Assembly: GCA_023053575.1 (NCBI GenBank)
Contig: JAKZAP010000010.1
Coordinates: 14,407,225 to 14,471,224 of the forward strand
Origin: Branchinecta lynchi
Taxonomy: Eukaryota; Arthropoda; Branchiopoda; Anostraca; Branchinectidae
Direction of reading: 5' to 3'
Length of the DNA stretch: 64,000 bases
In this document: one piece after another, positions 47,460 through 58,520 of the stretch
Position numbering within the stretch: the stretch's first letter is position 1
Layout: each line of letters starts with the position of its first letter
Program-made: the position numbers and the translations under genes
Notes under the pieces: model-generated
Seen by the model: the letters and a program-made list of their open reading frames with translations, nothing else
Database searches by the model: none
What the model was told of the DNA's origin: nothing

Positions 47460-48090
47460 TGTTTCATAGACGCCAGAAAACGATTGGAAACAACTGTTTC
47501 CAATCGTAATTTTACAAGTGTTTACGATTGTTTTGTCGAGAAGTTGTAAAAGACGTGGAAATTCTTGAAGCTGAGAGCTGTCATCCATATTTTTGCTATT
47601 TTCCATTTTCTTTGAAGCGCAAAATATTTCTAAAGCAGCTTTCGCAGTCGAAGCACCCTCTATACTGCTAAAGCGTCATCTGGTATTTTTTTTACAGTGC
47701 TGCCGTTTAATTGGTAATTTTGAAGAAAAAATATTTGCCTGTATATACGACATTGCACATGTTGCTCCTGGAGGGTGAGTTGAAAAAGAATCTGCAGTCG
47801 GAAATTCCGATTGTAAAAATACAATCGGAAACAATCGGTTTCGATCGTAAACAACTGTTTTCGATTGTAAAATACAATTGGAAACAGTTGCTTTCAATCG
47901 TAAAACAACGATTGGAAACAATGGTTTCCATCGTAAGACTACGATCGCACGCAACTGTTTCCGATCGCAAAAATACGATTGGAAGAAACTGGTTTTGATC
48001 GTAAAAATACGATCGTTAACAACTGTTTACAATCGGAAACGATTGGAATCAACTGTTTACAATCGTAAAAAAACAATTGTTTACGAATGG
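47460..48090. repeat. Array of palindromic ~34-bp units
   Basis: Units of the form CGATTGGAAACAACTG TTTCCAATCGTAAAAATA, each itself an inverted repeat. About seven run in tandem at 47820-48075 and one more is at 47485-47510. Alternation of CGATTGG/CGATCG/CAATTG arms suggests compensated changes in some units. Confidence 0.85.
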
Positions 48091-48099
48091 AAAATGTCC

Positions 48100-48316
48100 C
48101 ACATTAAAATTGAAAACTGTTTTTAAAATTGAAAACTATTTTAACGAAAATAAGACTGATTTTAAGAAAAACCGACTGTTTCGACTGTTTCCAAGAAAAA
48201 AATCGACTGCTTTTAGGACAAATCGCGGCACTTCGCGCCGACTCGATTATTTTTTACAGACTGGCCGACAATATCGGGGGGAGGGGGGGGCTTCCCCTCC
48301 TCCCCATATGTGACAC
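48100..48316. repeat. CGACTG module plus G/C-tract block
   Basis: AAAACCGACTGTTTCGACTG, AAATCGCGGCACTTCGCGCC, GACTGGCCGACAATATCGGG, then G8 and CCCCTCC. It continues directly from the palindromic array. Confidence 0.65.
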
Positions 48317-48319
48317 CGC

Positions 48320-48445
48320 TGGTATTCAGTAGCATCCAGCCTTGCTCCAGTAGCATCCAGTCTTGCTTTAGTAGCATCAGTTGGTAAGGCATGCTACTTT
48401 TACGTACAACTTCGTACTACTATTTTCATATAATCTTTCATCGGG
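48320..48445. mobile_element. CCCGATGAAA MITE, copy 4 (left-truncated)
   Basis: Only the right half remains (AGTAGCATCCAGTCTTGC to AATCTTTCATCGGG), abutting a C/G-rich module at 48270-48310. Confidence 0.6.
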
Positions 48446-48559
48446 TATGAAGTCACATCCACTACTAACTTTATCGTAATATGAGTCATCGTGGGTCATA
48501 GGATGATATGCATTACATAGGCTACCTGTTCGAGAAAAGTTGTATGTAAAACTTAATTT

Positions 48560-48720
48560 TCTGCCTATTGAATGAATGAATGAATGAATGATTTTTGCAC
48601 ATTAAAGCCATCCGGCCATCATGCAACAAAACGAAACAAAAAGTAAACAATCTTACATGCGCATATACACACTAACAAACTCTTAATATTTTTAATTTAC
48701 ACTGAATACTTTCTTAGCAC
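48560..48720 (-). mobile_element. Minus-strand LINE 3' end with (ATTC)n tail
   Basis: TTGAATGAATGAATGAATGA, then TTTTTGCACATTAAAGCCAT. Same architecture as 7676-7800 but a different UTR. Confidence 0.5.
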
Positions 48721-49379
48721 TAAAAACACAATTTCCCCATCAAAAGAAATCTTTCCGGTGTTTAAAAGCTAACCTGAGGAACTTCCCAATAATTCTTATT
48801 TCTTTAAAATCTTCATATTAAATTTTTCAATACTTTGCCCCCTATTGTACTTCCTACAGTTTTGGCAGGCTATAAGTCGATATCATATCAGATTCTTTGC
48901 CTTTATGGTATCGGAGTCGGAAGATTTCGTAAAACATTATCCTCCTGTGCAAAACTCTAGGAGCCGGTGGTAAGTTATCTGCTCAAATCTATACAGGGTT
49001 ATCTCCACATCACGGTCTGATACGTTCGTTTTGTTGATTTTTTTTGTTTCTTGTTTATTTTCTCATTTCAGTATTTGTTCCATCCCTTTTAATCCAATTT
49101 CCTCACGTTATGTAAATTTGGCAATATATTAAGTATTACTATTATTCTCTGGAATCCCCGGGAATACTAAACTTTACTTCGAGTCACTTTGTCTTTATTT
49201 TGAATCTTTTATCTTGGTTCAAAGTTATTTTCATTTATGAAGTAAATAAATCAGTCACAGTCTGCTGTTGAGAGACATCTCGAGAGCACTCGAAAGAATA
49301 AACAAATGCAAAATAGCTTCAACATAACAAACATCTAAGGGTGTTGACAGAACAAACAACTTTTATTATTAGCCTAAAC
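48721..49379. other. thin intron: unassigned
   Basis: AT-rich; nothing recognised. Confidence 0.35.
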
Positions 49380-50170
49380 CGAAACGGCTGGCAGCACTGC
49401 GAGTCGAAAAAATAAGTTTTCCGTATTTTCGCTGTCGCTAGGAGAAACTGAAGCGATATAAATGGAAACCTTAAATCTTTAAATTCTTTACTAAAAGATT
49501 TGAAGCCAAACTGAACATTCATTATGAAAAAACGAAAAAAAATGTTTTTTTTTTCTCGATCAGATAGTTGTGGTCCCTCGAAGATTTTCAGCAAGGGATC
49601 AATAACATTTTGGATATTCCGGTTGGAATTTTGGAAACCGTCTTCAGCGAAGAAACAAACTAAATCATATTTTTTTTTATTTTCTACAGTCGCTAGAAGG
49701 GAAAGCAGCGATCTAAATGAAACCTTCAGCCCTACTTTCTTTAATGGAATTTAAGGTTTGAAGCCACGCTGACCACTTTTATTTATTTTAATTTTAATTT
49801 ATTTGATAATAAATCAAAACATATCTTTCGTGGGCAGAGCCCAAATACGATGTTTTTTAGTCATAAACAAAAATAAAATAAGTTGTCAACAGATAATGCT
49901 AAAGATCATTATACTGCTTTACGAAGCTCGGCACAAAGCTTCTACTGTAACGCATAGTATTAAAGTAGACTGGTGTCAGTTTGTGAACCTTCTCAGCCAC
50001 TTATCGGGGAGGGGGGGGGGGGGGCGAGATCTTACAGGATACAGGATATTATGAAAGAAGCAGAAACGAGATTTTTGGATTTTTTCTTGATTAGCTAGTT
50101 ATACCTCTAAGATGTTAAGTCAGGGATAAATGAACGAAAATATATTTTAGGATAGTTGGGTTGCAATTGC
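49380..50170. repeat. ~260-bp tandem repeat split by a minus LINE tail
   Basis: Units share GCTGTCGCTAGGAGAAACTG / CAGTCGCTAGAAGGGAAAGC and ACCGTCTTCAGCGAAGAAAC. Between 49776 and 50045 lies a minus-strand segment with tail TTTTAATTTTAATTTATTTG and a G14 tract. Confidence 0.5.
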
Positions 50171-50284
50171 GGCAACCGTCTTCAGCAAAGAAACAAACTG
50201 AACCATACAATATAGAGCCTTACCAAAAAGAGAACGATGTGGACTCGACACACCAACAAGTGCCACAGAAATATCCAACATTAT

Positions 50285-50625
50285 ATTTTCAAACAAGTTT
50301 ACAACGGATATACGTCAGCTACGATTCTTCATCAGCGATATTTCGGCCCTTCTTGGCAAAGGTCAGGCTGTCAATCTTCTGGGTCAATGTCGGGGAAGGC
50401 AACAAACCTGTAATCTATAGGTTTGTTTCCTGTAATCTACAGGTTTATTTCCTGTAATCTACAGGTTTGTTTCCTTCTCCGACGTTGACCCAGAAGATTG
50501 ACAGCCTGTATAAGTACCCAAGAAGGGCCGAACTATCGCTGATGAAGAATCGTAGCTGACGTATATCCGTTGTAAACATTGTTTGAATATATGTTTCAAA
50601 GTCAGCTTGGGCTCAAAGAATATTT
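50285..50625. repeat. AGGGCCGAAATAT inverted-repeat element
   Basis: Two arms face each other. The left is ACGATTCTTCATCAGCGATA, then TTTCGGCCCTTCTTGG; the right is AAGAAGGGCCGAACTATCGC, then TGATGAAGAATCGTAGC. Three CTGTAATCTACAGGTTTGTT units lie between. AACATTAT flanks both sides (50277-50284, 50626-50633), a possible 8-bp target duplication. Confidence 0.65.
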
Positions 50626-50639
50626 AACATTATCTTTAT

Positions 50640-51022
50640 CCGTCACTTCACATATATGAGGTACAACTAGCTTATCAAGAAAACCTCCAAAAATATCTTT
50701 TTTGTTTCCTTCCTACTATCTTTCTGTCTCAATCCGACATCAATAGACTTTCGTCTTGAGACTACTTTACCAAAAGGACTGTCGACTTCCAGGCAATGGA
50801 AATGAGATATGGAAGGAAGCCCTCTGTCCCGACCATTAAAGGTTTGACATAAAGTACCCGTAATTGACCCAAGAAATACGTCCAAGGAATAAATAGCTTA
50901 TTGAAAATAGTTACACCTGGGGAACAGGAAAGCTCGTTAGTGGAGTTACGTAATGACGGTTAGAAGTTTCGTTGAACTCCGCGATACTGTTAGCGACATA
51001 AAGAAAGGTTCATCACCATGTG
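50640..51022. other. thin intron: unassigned
   Basis: Nothing recognised. Confidence 0.35.
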
Positions 51023-51621
51023 CACTGTAAAAAAAAATCTTGCAGTATTTGCTACTCGGATTAATGTTATCTTACAATGTTATCTTATAATGTTATCTCG
51101 GATTAATGTTAAGCATCTCTGGGGAAACTGACAGGTCTTTTCGGGTTCTGTATAACAATGCTTTCAGGTGGCTGCATCGTCTGCCTAGACACTGCAGTGC
51201 CTCTGGTATGTTTGTGGTGGCGGGACTTCCTTCTTTTCCTGAACTAAGGAGGAGAAACATTCTTTCTTTGCAGAACAGGATTCTCAGGTCGTCTAATCCA
51301 CTTGTGCGGGCTGCATCTGCCCCGCTTTTGAGGTTGTCTCTGCCTGTGTGGCTGGAATGGGAGCGGTCTTTGCGTGTGACCCAGGTTCCACCTGGAGCCC
51401 GTTCGACCTGACTGATTTAGTTTAGTGTACTGTTCGTTTCGAGTGTTTTATTTTTGTTTTGTTTTTTATGGTTTTCAAAAACCGTTAAATAAAAGAAATT
51501 GAATTGAATTGAATTATTGAGATAAAATTAACCCTAATTCGGATCAATTTTATCCCAATAGAGATAAGACTTATCACAGTAGCAAATACTGCATCCTTAT
51601 TCGGAGAAGCTTTTTACAGTG
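51023..51621. mobile_element. CACTGTAAAAA MITE split by a LINE insertion
   Basis: The left part (CACTGTAAAAAAAAATCTTG to about 51100) and right part (about 51518 to GAAGCTTTTTACAGTG) match the intact copy at 38080-38266. The LINE remnant 51106-51517 lies between them. TG flanks both ends. Confidence 0.7.
51106..51517 (+). mobile_element. LINE remnant, RT C-terminus with (TTGAA)n tail
   Basis: Open frame 51106-51411 with YNNAFRWLHRLPRHCSASGM and LRRRNILSLQNRILRSSNPL, a C-terminal RT pattern. A 3' UTR and AAAAGAAATTGAATTGAATT tail follow. It is inserted inside a CACTGTAAAAA MITE (51023-51621). Confidence 0.6.
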
Positions 51622-52129
51622 TGGTTCTTGTCACGCAACAAGGGGTCAAGCGACAGTTTTTGTGAAAATTAGTTAATGATACTAGGGCTATGGATCGTAG
51701 ATCCTGCATCTACTGCACATGTACTGCACAGAGTCCTACCGCAAGCCTTTCCCGAGATACATGAGTTGCTCAAAGCTCTAAACACCACAGGAACGGCCAA
51801 ACGAGATAAGCGAAAATGATCAGAAAGACATAAGTGAAAAAAAAAATCATTAACATATCGGTACAAAATGTCTTCATATTCCTTTCTTCTACCCGCTGTA
51901 AAAAAAGATGTTATTGGATAAAGTGTCCCAAGACTTGCGTCGGTTGGATAGATTTCTGAAGGTTCAGACTATAGATTTCAGGGATAGGTATAGGTTTGTT
52001 CGATAGTTATTTAGTTCTTAAAATTATAAGCTGAGTGTTGAATATTTGAACTGGTACAGATGGAATGCTTATTTATGTTTATATTTTTGTACTGCCATGG
52101 CCCAAATATTTTTTTGGAGGGGAATACGC
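51622..52129. other. thin intron: unassigned
   Basis: Nothing recognised. Confidence 0.35.
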
Positions 52130-53215
52130 TGATTCGTTCATTCATAAAAAGACCAAAGGTTTCGATGGGATCCCAAAAATTCAATATTTGATCCAGACAA
52201 TTGGGTCTTGTCTTCGTCAGATCCAGTCTTCGCCAGACTCCTTGAACATTTTTACTATTAGAATTCAAAAACAGGTTAATCGTCTGAGAAAAACAAGTTG
52301 AGGTATTGAATCAGCATGAGTGTTTACCCCTATAAGCCATCTTTCCTGCTACTTCTGCCAATTTCCCGGTTTCGGCCGAATTCCGGAACTAATTTTCAAA
52401 AACGAACTCAGCGTATCTTCTTTCCCCAATATTGAACATCTAATCAACTTCAAATAAAAATTCAACTTATAACAAATTTTCCGGCTCCAGCCGGATTCCC
52501 GTCGAACTATAAGTTCGGGTAAAAAATGATTGTTCACCATCTCTTTACCCCTAAATCGAATATTTAATCAACTACAAATAAAACTCTAACTTTTAACAAT
52601 TTTCGGTTTTCCGGATTCCGGGCGAACTACTTGTCTGGGTAGAAAATTGTCTTCAAATAAGTGTTCAGCATGTCTTCTTACCCCTAAATCGAACATATAA
52701 TCAACTCCAAATAAAACGTTTACTTTTAACAAACTTTCCGGTTTTGGCCGGATTCTGGGCGAACTACTCGTTCGGCGAGAAAATGGTTTTCACCATTGTG
52801 TTCAGCATGGCTTACTACCCCTAAATCGAACATCTAATCAACTTCAAATAAGACTTGTACTTTTCACAGACTTTCCGGTTCTGGCCGGATTCTGGGCTAA
52901 CTACTTGTCCGGCGATAAAAACGGTTTTCACCATCGTGTTCAAGATGTCTTCTTACCCCATAATCGACTATCACATTATCTGTATACGAATATTTAATTT
53001 GCCCTTTAATCTAAAACCCCTCCCCCACCCCTAAATGTAGGGCTAAATAGCCCATCTACGAACTTGACCTTACTCTTGACCCAAAGAATCCTCACACCAA
53101 GCTTCATCAAAATATCTCATTCCCTTCGAGAGTTACAGTGCACACAGACGGACAACTTGTGCGATGTCATAGGTATCCCTCCACTTACGTTTCGGGATCC
53201 CAAAAATCATCAGGT
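52130..53215. repeat. GGATCC element copy 3, 5 units (inverted)
   Basis: GATGGGATCCCAAAAATTC (52165) to GTTTCGGGATCCCAAAAATC (53190-53210). Five units contain GGCCGGATTCTGGGCGAACT-like cores between about 52369 and 52900. Confidence 0.75.
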
Positions 53216-54183
53216 CGGTTGAAAATTAGATTTTTAAACGTGTTTTATTCTCCTGGACATTTTGAAAAATGTCCCTTGACCCGTTAATGCCTGAGTGCGA
53301 CGGTATGCTTCACTATATTAGCAAAAGCGCCGGAAGAAAGCAAAATAAGGGTGTCGTAGACTGACAGCAGGTCTCTAGACAATTTAGTGTCACTCTCAGA
53401 CCAAACGGAAGGCAGAATAACAGCTTTTTAAATCCCATAGGACAATGGTCTTGGTAATTGTTCTGAGAGCTGGATCCATTCGTAAACTCTATAATCTTCC
53501 CCATTTTGTACGTGGTGGAGAAGTAGCACCGTCTTGGACATGCAAGGTTCTTCATGGTAACTTTTCTGATTACCAGTAACTGTCACATGAGGCTAAAGGT
53601 AAATTTGGCTTCAGTAGAGCAGAAGGCGTCTCAGCCCCCTCCCCCAGTTCACGGCAGTTGAAGATTTCAGTATATATACTGATCGCTTGCCAGTCGTTCA
53701 GCTGGTCTTTCATCGAGTCTTTCATTTGGTCCGCTGATATTGAGTTGTTAGAAGATCAACCGATAATAAGTTTGAAGCAATGCAAGAGTTCCTATGACGT
53801 CAAGGAAGGTATACAAGACTTTCCAGTATTCAAAATAAAAGGTCTTGCAACATTTAACATCTTTTCTTCAGAGAAAGTAAAAGAAAATTTTCTAAGGATC
53901 AGAACTGAAGTAACTCGGAGTTGATTCGATTTATAAGGATATCAGACTTTGTTCAGGACCTTTATTGTGAGTGCATGGAGAATTCGCTTAAGGACCCGTC
54001 TTAAGGACCATGCTTCAATCTACGCTTATTGGAAATTCCTTTGACATTTTATCTGCTCTAACCGTACGATGCTGATTTCACATATGCCTTGTGTTGCTCT
54101 GTTCGAGGGATGTCAGACTCTCGCTTCTTCCTTCCGAGCTGGCTGGTTATACATACAGGATATGGAAGTTTTTCCGTGTTTCT
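53216..54183. other. thin intron: unassigned
   Basis: An 88-codon ORF (53658-53924) without a recognised domain; otherwise nothing. Confidence 0.3.
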
Positions 54184-55388
54184 TATTTAATTTAATTTAA
54201 TTTATTTATCACCCACACAATACATGAAGTAAATATGGTGGAGTAGGAATAAGTAAAAAAAAAAATACAAAAAAAGAAAACGAAATATACACAAAATCAA
54301 CGAAACAAACGGATAAGACGGTGGTGAGGGGATAGGCGCGCATAAGCCGTACCGGAGAGTTTTCTGTGCAGTATCTCCAACTTTAAAGTTATATCAGGAA
54401 CTGAAAATTTACTAACAAGAATCCGGTTTTTTGTCCAAGGTGGAAGATATAGAAGAAATTTGCAGAATTTGAAGTAATTTATCCGGATTCTTTTTAAATT
54501 ACCTTTCTTAAGAAGGGGGTAAAGACCTGAAGCATAAAGGACAGAATGATCACAGAAAGTAGAATAAAGTTTGGCCAGCGCACGTCTGTTATACTTCCCT
54601 CGGTTTGCAACAATCTTTGCATAACCAAGCTGGATCTTTTTACTGATATCAGAAACAGTACGCTGACGCAAATTCGAAAGATTGTTAGTAATAGAGATAC
54701 CAAGCCACCGGATACAATCTACAAGAGGGATAGTGAAATTTTTACAGTGAAGGGGAGTAGCAGTAGTACAATTATAGGGAAGAAACTCACACTTATCTAT
54801 ATTAAGCGAAAGGCCAATATCAGAAAAAGCACCAGAAACTGTAGAAACCATTTGGGAAAGGCCATTTTTGGAACGGCTAATCAAAAGCAAGTCATCAGCA
54901 TACGCAAGGTAAGAAACATCCGCAAGACCAGAAAGGCAAGTACCTGAAATCTTAGCCAACACACTAGAAATACAAATCTTAAAAAGCGTAGGGGACAGAA
55001 CGCCACCCTGCCTAACTCCTCTTCGTACCTTTATACTAGTGCCTGGTGCAGATTTTAGTTGAAGAAAAGAATTTGAATACCAAAACCTAAGGAGCATAAT
55101 CACAGAAACATTGATCCCAGAATTGTAAAGAGAAAAAAGGAGCTGACTATGAACCACACTATCAAACGCTTTCGAAAGATCCAAAGCACAAATATAAAGA
55201 CCATTTCCCTTGGAAGAATTATCAAGAAGTAAAGAAGACAGAATCTTATGCGCATGCTGACAACTCACCCCATGCCGAAAACCAAATTGGTTATCGAAAC
55301 CGTGGGGGCCGAGCGAAGCTGAAAATTGCAGGGTTTGGTTTGTAAGCTTTGAGAGATCCTGGGGAGTTTCAAAGAGGGTCTTTTAGAA
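54184..55388 (-). mobile_element. 5'-truncated non-LTR retrotransposon (LINE), reverse transcriptase
   Basis: The longest coding remnant in the window. A minus-strand frame from about 55385 to 54297 (323 codons from its first Met at 55268) carries reverse-transcriptase motifs in order: NQFGFRHGVS just upstream of the Met, SKAFDSV (residues 32-38), RRGVRQGGVLSP (82-93), the YADD catalytic box (123-126), SLNIDKCEFL and CIRWLGI. The N-terminal RT segments and the endonuclease are missing, with a stop near 55388, so this is a 5'-truncated insertion. The 3' end is a short UTR followed by an ATTAA-type repeat tail (54184-54205), typical of CR1/Jockey-like LINEs. The open frame implies a fairly young insertion. 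Clade assignment is not settled. Confidence 0.85.
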
Positions 55389-55611
55389 TATTCGACTATA
55401 AATTATTGACAATTTTGCAGCTTGTGACAGATCCAGTTCCTATCTTAAAAGACTAATTAATAATCCAAAAGTTGTGAACCAGGGGTGTAGTAAAATTTGT
55501 CCGAATATTACCAAAGGTCAAAGCCCAGAACAATTAAACACTTCAAAGCCTGCTTAAAATTTAACATAAGCCGCCAAGAAACTTTTCATCTAAAACAAGA
55601 TTTTATAGGCT

Positions 55612-56010
55612 CTAATGGTATCTGTTACCACGGTAACTCGATGTGCAATTAGTCGGTCCTGCAGTTATCGTGGTATCTGATACACGGTGCTCTGCAAAAA
55701 CGACTATTGCCGAAATTGTACTTTTCGAAGCCATCCCAAAAGAAAAACAGATATCCAGTTACATCACTAAGTCCTAAGCTTCTTACTCACCAATCTGACA
55801 AAACTTGATGAAAGTGAGATGACTTTTCAGATACCACGACCATTTACCATAGTCGGACCGTAGTATCTGAATATCTGATACCACGATAACTGGCCAGATA
55901 CCACGATAACAGCAAAAACACCTTTTGACCGTGCTATCAGATACCACGATAACTGCAAAAACGACTTTAGACCGTGGTAACAGATACCATGGTATCAGCA
56001 AAAACGCAAC
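55612..56010. repeat. Inverted minisatellite, GATACCACGATAAC units
   Basis: Imperfect units of about 45-50 bp containing CAGATACCACGATAACTGC and AAAAACGACTTTAGACCG. The left end (GGTATCTGTTACCACGGTAA) is inverted relative to the right end (ACCGTGGTAACAGATACCAT), so the block folds back. Confidence 0.65.
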
Positions 56011-56084
56011 TAATGAGAAACTGGCTAATGTGCCTGTAAAGCTTCATTACTCTGAGAAATTTGAATGAACGGTATGGAACAAGA

Positions 56085-57495
56085 TCAAAGGTTTCGATGG
56101 GATCCCAAAAATTCAATATCTGATCCAGACAGCTGGGTCTTGTCTTAGCCAGATCCAGTCTTCGCCAGACTCCTTGAACATTTGTACAATTAAAATTCAG
56201 AAACAGATTAAGGCCAAATAGCTAATCACCTGAGAAAACCAAGTTCAGATTTGGATTCAGCATGTGTGTTTACCCCTATAAGTCATATCTGTTTTGACGA
56301 AAACTTCCTGCCACCTCTGCCAATTTCCCGGTTCCGGCCGAACTCCAGAACTACTTGTCCGGCGAAAAAAGAAAGCTCAAAGACGAAATCAGGGTATCTT
56401 CTTTCCCCAGTAATGAACATCTAATCAACTTCAAATAGAAATTTAGCTTATAACAAATTTTCCAATTCCAGCCGGATTCCGGTCGAACTATATGTCCGGG
56501 TAAAATACGATTGTCATACAGGGACTCAGCAGTCAGCATCTCTTCTTACCCCTAAACCGCTTATCTAATCAAATAGAAATAAAACTTTGACTTCCAACAG
56601 TTTTCCGGTTTTGGCCGGATTCCGGACGAACTACATGTCCGGGTAGAAACTTGTTTTCACATAAGTGTTCAGCATGTCTTCTTGCCCTAAATCGAACATC
56701 TAATCAACTCCAAATAAAACTTTTAATTTTGACAAACTTTCCGGTTTGGGCCGGATTCCGGTCGAAATACTTGTCCGTCGAGAAAATAGTTTTCATTATC
56801 CTGTTCAGCATGTCTTCCTTCCTCTAAATCGAACATTTAATCAACTTCAAATAAAACTTTTACTTTTAACAAACTTTCCGGTTTGGGCCGGATTCCGGGC
56901 GAAATACTTGTCCGTCGAGAAAATAGTTTTCACCATCGTCTTCAGCATGTCTTCCTACCCCTAAATTGAACATCTAATCAATTTCAAATAAAACTTTTAC
57001 TTTCTACAAACTTTCCGGTTTGGGCCGGATTCCGGGCGAAATACTTGTCCGTCTAGAAAATAATTTTCACCATCGTCTTCAGCATGTCTTCCTACCCCTA
57101 AATCGAACATCTAATCAACTTCAAATAAAACTTTTACTTTCAACAAACTTTCCGGTTTTGGCCGGATTCCGGGCGAACTACTTGTCCGATGACAAAATGG
57201 TTTTCACCATCATGTTCAGCATGTCTTCTTACCCCATAATCGACTATCACATTAGCTGTTTCAAAATATTTTGTTTGTCCCTTAATTTGAATCCCCTCCC
57301 CCACCCCTAAATGTAGAGCTACAAAGCCCATCTACGAACTTGACTGGTCCGACGACCCAACGAACCCTCACACCAAGTTTCATCAAAATATCTCATTTAT
57401 CGTGCTTACAGACGGACGGACGGACGGACGGACAGACGGACAACTTTTGCGATGTCATAGGTATCCCTCCACTTACGTTTTGGGATCCCAAAAAG
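56085..57495. repeat. GGATCC element copy 4, 7 units of 137 bp (inverted)
   Basis: From GATGGGATCCCAAAAATTC (56097) to CGTTTTGGGATCCCAAAAAG (about 57475-57494). CCGGTTT marks recur at 56741, 56878, 57015 and 57152, exactly 137 bp apart. A (GGAC)n tract lies at 57410-57440. Confidence 0.85.
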
Positions 57496-57554
57496 TAGCG
57501 ATGGTATTACTTAACCTTATCCTTGCGTCTTAAAGTTAGTAGCTGTGACATCCT

Positions 57555-57690
57555 ACTCGAACAGAAGCTTCACAACAGATAACACAAGGATGCGCGATTT
57601 TTACAGACAAGACTTGGGATGTAATCTGCTGTCGCGACAAACCTTATGTATGAGTTTTATGCATAACGAGCATTGCCAGGAAGAGCAAAA
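57555..57690. mobile_element. Outer arm of the foldback family, solo fragment
   Basis: AGAAGCTTCACAACAGATAA, then CACAAGGATGCGCGATTT, matches the outer arm of the element at 10305-11918 but lacks the CGTCCCC minisatellite. Confidence 0.55.
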
Positions 57691-57935
57691 GAAGAGCTAG
57701 AAGCTCATATGACCCTTGAAAGGCTAGGTCGAGGATAAAAGTAGGAATTTGCCAAGTCGTGTGTTTATCGTGGTCATTTGTAAGCAAAACCCTTGAGATA
57801 AGAATGATCATGGGCATTTGGAAATCACAAGAATATACCACTTAGTATACGATGCTCACGTTAAGGGCGCTAGAAATCCATCTTTGATCAAAACCCTTGA
57901 AGCAAAAAAGGTTTCGGCATATCTGGGGATCCTGA
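57691..57935. mobile_element. Mosaic element, truncated left end
   Basis: AGAGCTAGAAGCTCATATGA, followed by TAAGCAAAACCCTTGAGATA, matches the left 240 bp of the copy at 61020-63442. It stops near a GGGGATCC at 57935, about 200 bp from the parvovirus-like fragment. Confidence 0.55.
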
Positions 57936-58130
57936 TATTATTATAGACGCACTTGTCAATCTAAGAATGCACGGAAACGTGTGCAGAAACGTTTTCTATT
58001 TTAGACTTAAGTCGAACTCATTCTCTTTCGTCTTGGCACAATTTCCGAACTGAACACAAAAGGGTCAACGGGGGAAACTTGGGATTTCCAGAGACTCAGG
58101 AGATCCCGTTAATTAACATGTATCCCTAAT

Positions 58131-58309
58131 GGCGGTTCGAGTTTCTAAAGACCGGGGATACTTAAGGAGATTAAGTAAAGGAAACAAGGGAATTGTGGCC
58201 GGAACTAAATTAATAGAGCAGCTTAAGATGTAAAGGGTTGGGTAACTAGGTATGTGGTCTTACTGAGAAGGTTTTGGCAAAACTCCCTTGTTTCCTTTAC
58301 GTAATCTCC
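58131..58309. repeat. 29-bp inverted repeat spanning the PLA2 fragment tail
   Basis: 58166-58194 and 58281-58309 are inverted copies matching at 27 of 29 positions, with an 86-bp spacer. The right arm is inside the PLA2 reading frame. On the plus strand the left arm lies in a 34-codon ORF (58131-58235) whose residues RRLSKGNKG resemble RRLRKGNKG in the alternative minus frame of the right arm. This suggests a local inverted duplication of part of the insert. Confidence 0.6.
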
Positions 58310-58520
58310 TTTGGTTGATGCAGCAGAATATGATTCGTCGTGTTCTCTTACAACCTCGTCGAGTTCGTCGATAGGGGCGGGGCCTTGTACCGGGTTGCCG
58401 GGTCCAGGGTAATTGTACCCGGGAAATAACAAGCCAGGCCTGAAAACGTTCAATGGAGTCTGCAGCGTCACTGGGGGTATAAGGCTTGGTGCGTCCACTC
58501 TTCTTGGTTGCCTTAGGCAT
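58223..58520 (-). pseudogene. Endogenous parvovirus-like capsid fragment (PLA2 domain)
   Basis: A 91-codon open frame on the minus strand (58498-58223) carries the parvoviral VP1-type phospholipase A2 signature. There is a glycine-rich calcium loop of pattern YxGxGN at residues 30-35, aspartates at 44 and 47, the catalytic HD pair at 53-54 and a tyrosine at 57. In densoviruses and other parvoviruses this domain sits in the unique N-terminal part of the minor capsid protein and acts during endosomal escape. A second overlapping frame supplies a Met start at 58520 followed by a short basic stretch and then loses the PLA2 frame, so the copy looks frameshifted near 58440. The capsid jelly-roll and NS1 genes are not visible. 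It lies inside the 19.7-kb thin intron, in sense orientation. A transposon-encoded PLA2-like protein of the same fold is the main alternative. Confidence 0.7.

Noticed and set aside
47711..48126. Overlapping ORFs on both strands
   Set aside because: They are open on all sides because the palindromic 34-bp units lack stops in several frames; not genes.
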